NCBI GenBank assembly: GCA_011319805.1
Contig: SJRY01000095.1
Coordinates: forward strand, 1 to 64,000
Reading direction: 5' to 3'
Source: Macrocybe gigantea
Taxonomy: Eukaryota > Basidiomycota > Agaricomycetes > Agaricales > Callistosporiaceae
DNA: 64,000 bases
Both the position numbers and the translations under genes were made by a program. The number at the start of each line of letters is the position of its first letter. Within the stretch, counting starts at the first letter, position 1. Below are positions 52,710-64,000 of this stretch, in pieces. The notes below the pieces were generated by a model. The model was not told the DNA's origin, searched no databases, and saw only the letters and a program-made list of their open reading frames with translations.

Positions 52710-55700
52710 GTGTCTCCTCGGGTAGCACAGCCTCGGCTGTGGTCCCCGGTTCAAGGGGACGCTCATTGATCTCTTCTTTTCATATTTTCTCTCAGAATGT
52801 AAATAGAAAATATGTACATATGGACATGCTCCTCTCTACTCTTGGAGAGGATTATGATATTTTGTTTTTCCAAGAGCCCGCTTGGAATCTCATAAGACAT
52901 GCCCCATCTGCCCACAATGTTGAGGGCGAGGCAGTAATCGGTGGTCCCACCCATCCGGATTGGACCTGCATCGTTCGCCGATCATCGCTCGAGGACCCTC
53001 CTCGAGTCATGGCCTATGTACATAATAGGCTTCGTCGCCTACGTCCATCCCTTCGTCATGACCTAGTTGATAGCCACGATCTTATGATTATCAGCTTCGC
53101 CACCCTGGCGAGCCACTCTTTCTCGCTAATGCCTACTCTGATGTAGATGCTAGCGCGATTCGTCTTTTGCATGATTGTGCTGAGCGCCCCGATTTCCCCA
53201 ACTTAGTTTATCTCGGAGGGGATTTCAATTGTCATTATGAACTCTGGGATAGAGTTCATAATTCGCAGCGGTCTCGAGGGGAGATGCTGTGTAATGCAGC
53301 TCTTGATCTCAGTCTGGAATGGTCAGAACCTAGCAACCCTGGGCCGACATTCATTTCACATAACCCTGAGCTTCGGCCCTCGGTTATTGACTTGATGTTC
53401 ATCCCCATTGATAGTGGGGATTGCCATCCTCGCATGATTGATGCGCTCAAGTTGACATTGGACCATGTCCCATTGTCACTTGTATTGGATGTTCCTCTGC
53501 TGGACCTATCTGTCCAGCGACGAACGTTAAGTAAGGACAGCATGCCAGAGTTTATATCCGATATTGCCGGTGATCTTCTCGGAATGGACATTGTCCCTAT
53601 CGAGACTAATAACAACCTCGAGAGCGTCTTGTCGATACTATCAAAGGCCATTGATCGAGCTTGGAATCTCCATTCTAAGGAATGCAAGCTCTCAAAATGG
53701 AGCAAGGGTTGGTGGAACCAACACTGCTCTGAGACTCTTGATACTTTCAGACAAACCCGGTCTGAAAGAGATCATCGCATCTGGCGGCGAGCTGTCAAAG
53801 ATGCTAAGCGCGCCTTCTTTGATCAATGGATCAGGGAGGTTGCAGAAAAGTCTCGTCGTCCATGGGATTTAGCTGCATGGACAAAGCAGAGACCCCTACC
53901 TGATTACGAAGCTATCTCGTTCCAGGGACAGCCTTGTAATTCTATCGAAGCGCTTTGGAATGCGCTTGATAAGTCTTATAATGCTGCGTCTGATCGCACA
54001 GTTAATTTGGATCGCCTCAACGATCTTGAAGCGCATCCAGTATGAGACTGGGTCCCGTTCTCTGCTACCGAGCTCCGAGAGTCCTTAGAGCCCTGCAGCA
54101 ATACGTCGGCACCAGGACCAGACCATCTGTCTTGGAACCACATCAAACAGCTGGTGAAATTTCCTCACATAGCTGCATTTATCTTGAACATTGCAAATGC
54201 GTGTCTAGATTTGGGGCACTGGCCCTCTTACTTCAAGCAGAGCTTGTCGGTTATCATTCCGAAACCTGGCAAACCTGCATACGATACCCCGAAAGCCTTT
54301 CGTCCGATTGTGCTTTTGAATACCCTCGGCAAGCTCGTCGAGAAGATGCTGGCGCGACGTATGCAGTACGAAGCGACCAAATTTGCTGTCTTCGATCCGA
54401 AGCAGTTCGGCGGCATCCGGCAGAACTCAACTGAGGATGCTGGGGTCTTCCTTACCCATATTATCCGTCAAGGGTGGTCTAAGGGATTCAAAACGAGTGT
54501 CATCGCTTTCGATGTCGCTCAGTATTTTCCTTCACTCAACCATCGTATGTTGGTGAAGATTCTTCAACACGGAGGCTTTGCACCACAGGTGTCAAAGTTC
54601 TTTGAATCATATCTCGTTGGGCGCAAAACTTCCTATGCCTGGCGTAGTGCCATTTCTCCAGAGTTCGATGCCGACGTGGGAGTTGGTCAAGGCTCTGCAC
54701 TCTCCCCAGTATTGTCAGTGCTTTACTTGGCACCGGTACTGAAACTTTATCAGAAAGCTGGTGATATGCCAGTAATCATGTCATTCGTCGATGACGGACT
54801 GATCATCGCTCAGTCCAAATCCACATCGGACAATGTTCCGAAACTGCAGAGGGCTTATGCCTCTGTGCATAACCTCTTCACCGACTTCGGTCTTGTTGTA
54901 GAACACAACAAGACTGAACTACAGCACTTTTCACGCAATAGTATGGACCCTCGTCCATCTATTGACTTGGGTTTTGTTCCATTCACGGGCAACACCCCGC
55001 TTCGACCCAAGGATGTCTGGCGATACCTTGGTTTCTTTTTGGACGCGCGCCTTTCTTTCAAGGAGCATGTTCGATTCTACGCTATGAAGGCCTTGACTAC
55101 CGCCAGGGCCTTCCAAATGTTGGGCAATTCTGTTCGGGGCTTATCCCCTCAACAGAAACGCATTCTCTACTTGTCGTGCGCGCGTCCCATCGCAACGTAC
55201 GGCTGTTTATTGTGGAACTTCAATGGCATGCGTAATGTCGCACTGTTGAAACAACTACGCCAAATGCAGCGCAAAGCATGCATTTGGATTAATGGACAGT
55301 TTCGCACCACTCCTGAGGGTGCAGCTGAGACAATGGCCTGCGTCGAACCTATCGGCGCGTTCATTAAAAGACTGAAAGTTGGCTCGTCTGCCCGCTTAGC
55401 TAACTCCAATCTGAGGCATGCCCTCAGATCCATTAGTACGCCCGCCTCAGTTGGGGGTGACCCATCTAAAGTGAGAAATCTCGCTTCTTTGTCAGACAGA
55501 CAGCGTGCTACGCTTAAGTCCCCACTCAAGGATTTGGTGGATCTGAAACCACCACTCTTTCTAACCACGGATTATTTTGCTGATGCAAATAACCCGGGCA
55601 GGCGGCTTGTTGATGTGTTTGGCAGTCGCTTTGAGATCCGTAAGTTACTTGGCCGAGACGAGGACTCGGTCAAGGCTTACCGCACATCGCTAGATCAAAC

Positions 55701-56613
55701 ACTTTCCCAGTGCTCGATCCAGCATGATTGCTCTTATGTGAGTAGTGATGGCTCCGTGCCTGCGAAAGCAGAAGTGCCACTTAAGCAGTCTGTGTCAGCT
55801 TCGCGTGTTTATCGCGAGGGCAGGCTGATCTCTGAGATTCGTCAGCCAGTTGGTAAATCAACGAGCGACGATGCTGAGCTCATTGGGTTGCGAATCGCAA
55901 TCCAAAAGGCTATCGCACAAGACGGAGTTAATTCTGTCGTGTGCTTTTTGGATTCGATGAATGCAATTAATCACATTATCGATTGCAACCCTCACTCTGT
56001 GCAGTCGCATTCTATTGCACTTTGTGCATCACTTAAAGCTTGGCTCTCTGAGTCCGAGCAGCGCCGGATTGAATTCTGGCACGTCCCTTCCAAATGGAAG
56101 TGGGCAATACAAGTCGAGGCTCACGAGCTTGCCCGGAGCCTGGATGTTCCCCTGGGGCATCGTCCCCTTTATACCACCGATGGCCTTCGAAAGGAGGCTG
56201 ATGATGATATGCATAGCACTTGGTTCCAGAATTCTGGGAACAAGAAATACATTGGTGCTTCCACATTTCGTTTTCACGAAGCAGGAAAGCCAAATTCCTA
56301 TGAACGCCCCTCTCGGAAGAGAATGGGCTTCATGAAGTTAGTGACAGATAATGAGCTTTACGCTCGCTGCTCACGTCTTGCATGCGGCCACGCTCTGATC
56401 AATGCGTATTGGGCACGGTTTAATTTCGTTGAGAGCGACTTATGCTCTTGTGGACGAGGGCCGGAAGACTCCGTCCATGTCATGACTCAGTGCTGCAACT
56501 GGCACAGGCCAACTGAACGCCAGTTTGACGCATTTGTGCGTCACTGGTTTATCAAGTACCTTGCATCCAACAAGGCGGCAGGAGCTTTTATTCCGGATCC
56601 AGGTGGCGGGTGA
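52706..56613 (+). pseudogene. LINE F ORF2, the best-preserved copy
   Basis: About 1300 codons with only two defects: a frameshift near 53103 in the endonuclease and a TGA at 54043-54045 where other copies have Arg. The endonuclease motifs are FSQNVNRKYVH, FFQEPAW, GGDFNCHYELWDR and LDHVPLSL (the usual S of SDH is L). The RT has FDVAQYFPSLNHRML, GVGQGSALSPVLS and FVDD near 54795. RNase H has SSDGS, DAELIGL and CFLDSMNAIN. The C-terminal CSCGRGPEDSVHVMTQC is intact. 819 codons from 54154 are continuous. It starts at ATG 52706, overlapping the ORF1 stop. Confidence 0.95.
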
Positions 56614-57008
56614 CTGCCGCTCTGTAGCGGAGATCACCCAGGGCAACCTAGGCAATCTTTAGGCAGCAGGACCAGCGACCGAAGCGCTGATCGAGCATTA
56701 TGCGAACCGCAAACTTTGCGACAGCATCCGTTATAGGTCCTTTTGGACCTTTTACGTGGAATTGACCACAACCGGCCCCTCGGGGCTGGGGGACGGTGCT
56801 CAAGCAAGCGAGTATGCACGAGCTCGGGTCTTTTAGCTCGAGCCGGGGCACGAGAGAGCAGGGCATTGTAGCCCTCTATGTATTTTCCTTCAGTCTGGTT
56901 TGGATCGGACTCGTCGTATTTATAGTAGGTACCTGTGTGTATTTACAAGCGGACTGCCACCGTGCACCGCTATATAAATTGTTGATTCAAAAAAAAAAAA
57001 AAAAAAAA
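56614..57008 (+). other. LINE F 3' UTR and poly(A) tail
   Basis: The 3' UTR is conserved in all copies (TTATAGGTCCTTTTGGACCT, a palindrome-like block near 56730, and the end TATATAAATTGTTGATT) and is followed by about 20 A. Presence in 5'-truncated copies fits recognition of the 3' end by the LINE RT. Confidence 0.85.
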
Positions 57009-57318
57009 GACAGCAACATTCTTCCGACCATGAAGATCTGGGCGGCATGGTCACGTCCCGGGAGGTCTCGGAAGCGACCTCAACGATGCGCCGGACCTCA
57101 AGCATGGATGATCTCTGCCGGTTGAGCCTCTTGCCAGGTGTGGTGTCTGACAACCCATGACATGTTCGCGTTTTGGGACAACGATAGGAAAGCGGTGACA
57201 GCGGCATCACTGGGGGCTATGACGTTGACGAGCTTGCTGTGTTCGCGGCTGCCGCGGATGGGCAGTGGGTTGACAAGCCTCGCGTGATGGCTGAGCGAGG
57301 AGTACGAGCAGCTCGCGG
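57009..57318 (+). pseudogene. Remnant of a disrupted host-like exon region
   Basis: After the second target duplication copy, the plus frame gives QQHSSDHEDLGGMVTSREV and TMRRTSSMDDLCRLSLL, in frame with the sequence before insertion F (SYVQASRNSFDDGASSRTA) except for one TGA (49583-49585) that could have been CGA. A second open stretch, HDMFAFWDNDRKAVTAASLG, follows after a possible acceptor near 57133. No family was recognised. The solo LTR at 57319 cuts it again. Confidence 0.35.
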
Positions 57319-58446
57319 TGATGAGCGCTCCGCGCCGCTGACCGCCGATAAGTCCTAATTTGGTAATCCCGCCCCCGCATTCGAAATCATACCACTACTC
57401 GGCCCCCTCAGCATGATACCGCAGCCCAGCCGCTGACTTCTCGTTCGAGTACTCGGGATGTCGACAACTCCGTGAGGCTTCCATTCCAGGTCCGGACACT
57501 TCGCCAAACGCATCGCACCCGTACATTCCGGACCTTCTGCGCTTCCTATACCGCCCAATACAGTCAGGCAGTCTTATTCCTATATGCCTCCCCCGATTTC
57601 CCAGATCCCAATATGGCAAGACTACTACCATTTTCGATATCGCACCGCCTCACACCTTCCCGCGTTCCCGACACTGCCTCGCCGCAGTACATTCGAAACA
57701 AGGGATTTCGAGCGCGCTACCGTTTCATCCACTCTCATTTCGAAATTCATGACTCATATTTCACTGATACATTCTACGTTCCTTAGATTATTTTCACGTT
57801 CCATTCTACGATGCGTGGCACCGGTTTCGGGATGTTCTTTTACCTACTGTTTCACCTTTTATGTTCAGATTTCGAATGGACTTACATCTCCCCGGCGTTT
57901 CAGCCACTAAACGACCCTTTCGAAATCATACGATACGTTCTCTCATTCGGTTTCGACTCCGCCGGTTATTCCGATACTCGAAATCTTCTCATCTATAAAA
58001 CCCATGTACTTGGCATTTGTAAAAACATAGAAAAAGTTACCGTCTCAGTCCTTCAGCAGTCTCGCAGTCTACGACTCGTGTGGAGTCCTTGTGTTATCCG
58101 ATCTCAAAGTGTCACGCTCGCGTGGAGCCACCGTACTCAGTCTCGAAATCAGTGTCTCTGGCTTCGCGTGGAAGTCATTATCATCGAAACCCTTCCGAAA
58201 CCCTCACTGAAGCCCTCGATATCGCGCGGGAATTCAGCTAAGTCTAACAGCCTTGTTTCGAAAACCCCGAAATCCGCTCGAAACCATCCATATTCACTTC
58301 GTTCCATTCCTCCCCTTTCACGCTACAGTCCCTCGGGTTACTCTGTGACTTGAACAGCTCGTAGTTTATACAGCCTCGGATAGGGACTGACGCTTCCTTC
58401 ATTCCACCTTGTTGGTTTGTAGGTTAGTGCTACCCGATAGTTATCA
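57319..58446 (+). repeat. Solo LTR of Gyp2 (1128 bp)
   Basis: TGATGAGCGC...TAGTTATCA, full length and in sense orientation. The flanks are GCGG at 57315-57318 and 58447-58450, a 4-bp duplication. A TATAAAA box at 57994-58000 marks the likely promoter. It lacks the 214-bp deletion of the Gyp2 5' LTR. Solo LTRs arise by recombination between the two LTRs of a full element. Confidence 0.95.
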
Positions 58447-60532
58447 GCGGTCGAGCATTACAGTGCCGAACACGGCGGACTTGAATGGTGGTGGCAAGCA
58501 GGGGGAGTCGAGCTTGGAGTTTGTGTTCGAGGAGGACCCCCGGAGGGAGGTGCGCACGCCAGGGCAGGCATGCTGATGGATCCGATACAGGCGTTCAAGC
58601 CCTCTGGGACGCTTCCGGTGGATGTAGAAGCTGAGGTAGAGGTGGTGTGCTTAGGGTCGTCGTTGCCTATGGATCCGGATCATGGTGGAACTGGTAAGAA
58701 CTGTTCATAACAAGGAAATGCTTGTGCTGACGTCTCGCATGATGGACGAAGAACTGTTCAGTCATTGAGTCCGTGACAACGCCACCAGTGGTGCAGACAG
58801 ACCACCTGTCATTGATGGCAGGCTAGATATCAGAGGGTTACTATAGCAGGTCCGAGGAGCACGCTAGTGCGCATGAGCACGAAAGCGAGTCCACCATCAT
58901 GCAGCCACTCATCGCGTCGTCCAGCCAGCCAGCCCTCTGCCGACCTGATACGGAGCAGCTACATGACGGCGTCCACGGCATCGTGCATGTACAACCTGTC
59001 CGACTTCCCTCCGCCTCCGTGGCACGCAGGGCACATGTCACTCTTGAGCTCATACTTTGAGGAGGTCCTGTCACAGCACGATTTGCGTGTTTCAATGATG
59101 GTGATTGTGAACACAGGTTCACGTTTGGTGATGAGGTTGATGAGATGACCGCTGTGTTCTCGAGTATGTCTAATGCACGATATACACTTTGTTCATAGCA
59201 ATGCGCCTCTCCTTTATCCTTTCCTTCTTTTTTTTTCCAACGTTCATTTGAGCTATCAGATTAATTCTTTACTTTACTCTACTTGTTGCCACTAATAGTC
59301 ATCGGGAAGGCATGTGGGTCATTTCTAGGTGCAGTATCTGTTATTTTCAAAGGAAATGCTTTTGTCCGCAGGATGCAAGGCATGCTGAATACTTGTTCTT
59401 TGCGTGTCAGATAGTATCTTGCAACGCAGGATACTTGTAGAGATGTCCAGTCCACAACTATCGACCTCCACATACATAAGTTCCATGGCTGTGAGGCCTG
59501 CCACCCTACATGATCCTGACCGAGAAGACGCCCCCAATCAGCCTCTTCTCATTTGTCCATATATTTCGAGTACTGTGTACCTCGTTCATTGTATCCAGCA
59601 CTTGGCCTACGAATGCCTGCACTAATAAATGGCTTACCTTGGGCAGGCACTGCATGAAGATAGATGGCTGGAAATCTCTATGGAGGCCGCCATGCACCAT
59701 GAGTGTAGAGAGTGGCACTTCTAAAAGTGTCCTGTAGCAGTGCATTGAATTCGGTGGATGAAGCATGTTCACAAGATGCTTGGTTGAGAACTGTTGCTGC
59801 CCTTTCGCATCTTATAATCGAGGTGGAGCCAATCGAGGTCGCAGCAATGAATGAAAGCAACAAGAATCCAAGGCAAAAATTGTCCACGGTAGAAACAGAG
59901 GTGAGGTTGAGACCTCACAACTTGTACTCCAATTAGTTAATACGCATAGCGCGATGTGCGTGTTGCATCGCTGACAGCCTGTGTGGGCAGAAACGGGCAG
60001 AGAAGCCACGCATTTCTTTATTTCAACATGAACGCTCTCTGGAGGTGATATGATTTGCTTCAGCCATCGAAGTGTGACGCGTTGCAGATGCTGAACAGCG
60101 GCTATATCACCTCATGGATTTTGGCTGCGCACTCACTGCGGGTGGAGACAGAGAAGCAGCATTTGATTAGCTCACTTGGTCAGCACTATTTGGATGTTCA
60201 CTGTCATGCTTCCTTGGGTAAGTGAGTAGCACGTGCGACACATAGTCTATAGAAATCATCACGCCGGCAGTGCATGAGTTGCGGTGGAAGTCCATGACAT
60301 TTGTAGTCACATCATGCAAGACTAAGCAATGTAATGATTACAAAAAACGTGTTGCCAATATAGTAGTGCCTTTTCAATCGAATGCCTGATCCTCTCCATC
60401 GCAAGCCATACAGCCTGTCTGACATTAATAAGTCCCTCCTCATATCTTGCCCATGAAAGTCACAAGTGGTTGGATGTCACGATAGCGAACCAAGTTTGGT
60501 TGAAGTCAGGAATATTGCGGACTACTGGTGGG
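58447..60532. other. Unassigned, probably host-derived region
   Basis: No transposon similarity was seen. Directly after the LTR the plus frame gives LNGGGKQGESSLEFVFEED and REVRTPGQA up to TGA near 58575. Possible splice donors occur at 58697 and elsewhere. Minus-strand frames of 60-90 codons exist at 59887-59678 and 59772-59506. Nothing could be tied to a family, and the region may be gene remnants that continue those at 49450-49583 and 57024-57318. Confidence 0.35.
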
Positions 60533-63500
60533 TTTTTTTTTTTTTTTTTTTTAAATCAACAATTTATATAGCGGTGCACGGTGGCAGTCCGCTTGTAAAT
60601 ACACCAAGGTACCTACTATAGATACGACTAGTCCGAGGCAAACCAGACTGAAGGAAAATACATAGAGGGCTGTACTGCCCTGTTCTCTCGTGCCCGCACT
60701 CGAACCATATGGCTCGAGCTCACGCGTACTCACTCGCTCGAGCACTGTCCCCCAGCCCCAAAGGGCCGGCTGTGGTCAATTCCACGTAAAAGGTCCAAAA
60801 GGACCTATAACAATGCTGTTGCAGAGTTTGCGATTCGCATACCGCTTGGTCAGTGCTTCGGTCACTGACCCAACTGTTTTAAGATTGTCCAGGTTGCCCC
60901 GGACGATCTCCGCTACAGAACGGCAGTCACCCGCCGCCTGGATCCGGAATAAAAGCACCTGCAGCCTTATTAGATGTCAGGTACTTAATGAACCAGTGAC
61001 GCACAAAGGCGTCAAACTGGCGTTCGGTTGGCCTGTGCCAGTTACGGCACTGAGTCATGACGTGGACGGAGTCCTCAGCCCCTCGTCCGCAAGAGCATAA
61101 ATCGCTCTCGACAAAATTAAACCGTGCCCGATACGCATTGATCGGGGCGTGGCCGCATGCAAGACATGAGCAGCGAGCGTAAAGCTCATTATCTGTCACT
61201 AACTTCATGAAGCCCATTCTCTTACGAGAGGGGCGTTCATAGGAATTTGGCTTTCCTGCTTCGTGAAAACGAAATGTGGAAGCACCAATGTATTTCTTGT
61301 TCCCAGAATTCTGGAACCAAGTGCTATGCATATCATCATCAGCCTCCTTTCGAAGGCCATCGGTGGTATAAGGGGACGATGCCCCAGGGGAACATCCAGG
61401 CTCCGGGCAAGCTCGTGAGCCTCGACTTGTATTGCCCACTTCCATTTGGAAGGGACGTGCCAGAATTCAATCCGGCGCTGCTCGGACTCAGAGAGCCAAG
61501 CTTTAAGTGATGCACAAAGTGCAATAGAATGCGACTGCACAGAGTGAGGGTTGCAATCGATAATGTGATTAATTGCATTCATCGAATCCAAAAAGCACAC
61601 GACAGAATTAACTCCATCTTGTGCGATAGCCTTTTGGATTGCCATTCGCAACCCAATAAGCTCAGCATCATCGCTCGTTGATTTACCAACTGGCTGATGA
61701 ATCTCAGAGACCAGCCTGCCCTCGCGATAAACACGCGAAGCTGACACAGACTGCTTAAGTAGCACTTCTGCTTTCGCAGGCACGGAGCCATCACTACTCA
61801 CATAAGAGCAATCATGCTGGATCGAACACTGGGAAAGTGTTTGATCCAGTGATGCACGGTAAGCCTTGACCGAGTCCTCGTCTCGGCCAAGTAACTTACG
61901 GATCTCAAAGCGACTGCCAAACACATCAACAAGCCGCCTGCCCGGGTTATTTGCATCAGCAAAATAATCCGTGGTTAGAAAGAGTGGTGGTTTCAGATCT
62001 ACCAAATCCTTGAGTGGGGACTTAAGCGCAGCACGCTGTCTGTCTGACAAAGAAGCGAGATTTCTCACTTTAGATGGGTCACCCCAACTGAGGCGGGCGT
62101 ACTAATGGATCTGAGGGCGTGCCTTAGATTGGAATTGGCAAGGCGGGCAGAGGACCCGACCTTCAGCCTTTGAATGAACCCGCTGATGGGTTCGACACAG
62201 GCCATTGTCTCAGCCGCACCCTCGGGAGTGGTGCGAAACTGTCCATTAATCCAAATGCAAGCTTTACGCTGCATCTGGCGCAGTTGTTTCAATAGTGCGA
62301 CATTACGCATGCCATTGAAATTCCATAATAAACAGCCGTATGTTGCGATCGGACGTGCACATGACAGGTAGAGAATGCGTTTCTGTTGAGGGATAAACCC
62401 CGGACAGAGTTGCCCAACATTTGGAAGGCTCTGGCTGTAGTCAAGGCCTTCGTAGCGTAAAACTGAACATGCTCCTTAAAAGAAAGGCGCGCATCCAGAA
62501 AGAAACCTAGGTATCGCCAGATATCCTTGGGTCGGAGTGGGGTATTGCCCGTAAATGGAGCGAAACCCAAGTCAATAGACGGACAAGGGTCCATACTATT
62601 GCATGAAAAGTGCTGTAGTTCAGTCTTGTTGTGTTCTACAACAAGACCGAAGTCAGTGAAGAGGTTATGCACAGAGGCATAAGCCCTCTGCAGTTTCGGA
62701 ACATTGTCCAATGTGGATTTGGACTGAGCGATGATCAGTCCATCATCGACGAATGACATGATTACTGGCATGTCACCAGTTTTCTGATATAGTTTCAGCA
62801 CTGGCGCTAAGTAGAGCACTGACAATACTGGAGAGAGTGCAGAGCCTTGACCGACTCCAACATCGGCATCAAACTCTGGAGAGATGGCACTACGCCAGGC
62901 ATAAGAAGTCTTGCGCCCGATGAGGTATGATTCAAAGAACTTTGACACTTGTCGTGCAAAGCCTCCGTGTTGAAGAATCTTCACTAACATGCGATGGTTA
63001 AGTGAAGGGAAATACTGAGTGACATCAAAGGCAATGACACTCGTTTTAAATCCCTTAGACCATCCCTGACGGATAATATGTGTAAGGAAGACTCCAGCAT
63101 CCTCAGTAGAATTCTGACGGATACCGCCGAACTGCTTCGGATCGAAGACAGCAAACTTGGTCGCTTCGTATTGCATATGTCGTGCCAGCATCTTTTCGAC
63201 AAGCTTGCCGAGGGTGTTCAAAAGCACAATCGGACGAAAGGCTTTTGGGGTATCGTATGCAGGTTTGCCAGGCTTCGGAATGATAACCGACAAGCTCTGC
63301 TTGAAGTAAGAGGGCCAATGCCCCAGGTCTAAACATGCATTGGAAATGTTTAAGATAAATGCAGCTATGTGAGGGAATTTCACAAGCTGCTTGACATGGC
63401 TCCAAGACAGATGATCTGGTCCTGGAGCCGATGTATTGCTACAGGGCTCCAAGGACTCTCGGAGCTCTGTAGCAGAGAACGGGACCCAATCCTGCTCTGG

Positions 63501-64000
63501 ATGCGCTTCAAGGTCATTGAGGCGGTCCAAGTTAACTGCACGGTCAGATGCAGCGTTATAAGACTTATCAAGCGCGCTCTGAAGCGCTTCGATAGAGTTG
63601 CAAGGCTGTCCCTGGAAAGAGATAGCTTCGTAGTCGGGTAGAGGTCTCTGCTTTGTCCATGCAGCTAAATCCCATGGACGACGAGACTTTTCTGCAACTT
63701 CCTTGATCCGTTGATCAAAGAAGGCACGTTTAGCATCTTTGACAGCTCGCCGCCAGATGCGATGATCTCTTTCAGACCGGGTTTGTCGGAAAGTATCAAG
63801 AGTCTCAGAGCAGTGCTGGTTCCACCAACCCTTACTCCATTTTGAGAGCTTACATTCCTTAGAATGTCGATTCCAGGCTCGATCAATGGCCTTCAATAGT
63901 GTCAACAGGACACTCTCGAGGTCGTTGTTAGTCTCGATAGGGACACTGTCCATTCCGAGAAGATCACCAGCAATATCGAAGATAAACTCCGGCACGCTGT
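60533..64000 (-). mobile_element. LINE I, 3' part, cut by the window edge
   Basis: A minus-strand LINE with T-tract at 60533, 3' UTR ending AATTGTTGATTT, and ORF2 back to the endonuclease end at 64000. The 5' part lies outside the window, so truncation and target duplication cannot be judged. Confidence 0.95.
60927..64000 (-). pseudogene. LINE I ORF2: RT, RNase H and Cys/His domain
   Basis: The open frame 63995-62289 (568 codons) covers the linker and complete RT: WDLAAWTKQRPLPDYEAIS, IIPKPGKPAYDTPKAFRPI, FDVTQYFPSLNHRML, GVGQGSALSPVLS and FVDD near 62745. A frameshift near 62385 (LSLNRNAF in place of LSPQQKRI) and one near 62090 move the rest to other frames. RNase H (62068-61205) and CSCGRGAEDSVHVMTQC near 61080 are preserved. 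It is close to copies F and G in sequence. Confidence 0.93.

Larger units (their letters stand above)
49599..57008 (+). mobile_element. Chimeric retro-insertion F: tRNA-headed segment fused to a near-complete LINE
   Basis: A 7.4-kb unit on the plus strand: tRNA-headed segment (49599-50800), LINE from the 5' UTR (50801) through ORF1, ORF2 and 3' UTR to a poly(A) tail ending at 57008. The 15-bp duplication GACAGCAACATTCTT lies outside both parts. No duplication lies at the segment-LINE joint, so the two parts were inserted together. The LINE part starts 5'-truncated at CTTAAAATCGCG, a different point from that in insertion G. This is the expected product of a reverse transcriptase that jumped from LINE RNA to the 3' end of another RNA. 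Confidence 0.92.

Overview
This 64-kb window is a transposon graveyard from a filamentous fungus, most likely a basidiomycete of the Agaricomycetes. The evidence is eukaryotic: GT-AG introns of about 40-80 nt, chromodomain and non-chromodomain Ty3/gypsy elements, Ty1/copia, a tyrosine-recombinase (YR) retrotransposon, and many copies of one Tad-like LINE with a C-terminal RNase H. The gypsy protease variant D-P-G-S and the antisense Cys6 gene are of a style I associate with mushroom genomes; this lineage call is inference. No intact host gene was recognised. Only about 47.4-49.6, 57.0-57.3 and 58.4-60.5 kb look non-repetitive.

Layout. 1-4755 and 16217-16485 are one decayed chromovirus (Gyp1, +), split by a complete Ty3/gypsy element (Gyp2, minus, 4756-16216). 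Gyp2 has LTRs, PBS, PPT, gag, protease, RT-RNase H, integrase and an extra spliced gene on the opposite strand, and it carries a 320-bp solo LTR in its integrase. 17004-34143 is an old minus-strand LINE (A) split by a full-length LINE (B), an RT-deleted LINE (D) and solo LTRs. 34144-35575 is a rearranged LINE (E, +). 35969-38106 and 45469-47381 are the 3' and 5' parts of a YR retrotransposon (minus). Between them lie a copia element (+, 38107-42237), two LINE insertions (H, G) and a 1.2-kb tRNA-headed segment. 49599-57008 is a second tRNA-headed segment plus nearly complete LINE (F, +), inserted as one unit with a perfect 15-bp target duplication. 57319-58446 is a solo Gyp2 LTR, and 60533 to the window end is LINE I (minus).

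Most interesting. Two LINE copies carry the same 1.2-kb non-coding segment, with identical ends, fused to different LINE positions. The segment has a tRNA-like head with A and B boxes and no run of four T in its sense strand. The 15-bp duplication around copy F shows that segment and LINE inserted together. This looks like a basidiomycete counterpart of the Magnaporthe MINE chimeras (LINE MGL fused to WEIRD), formed by LINE reverse-transcriptase template switching onto a probable Pol III RNA. Second is the antisense Zn2Cys6-like gene carried inside Gyp2.

How the pieces relate. LINE ORF1 (zinc-knuckle RNA binding) and ORF2 (endonuclease, RT, RNase H) overlap by ATGA and would mobilise the LINE and its chimeras. 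Most open frames are killed by TGA at expected CGA arginine codons, pointing to CpG deamination. Target duplications and restored reading frames give a relative insertion history.
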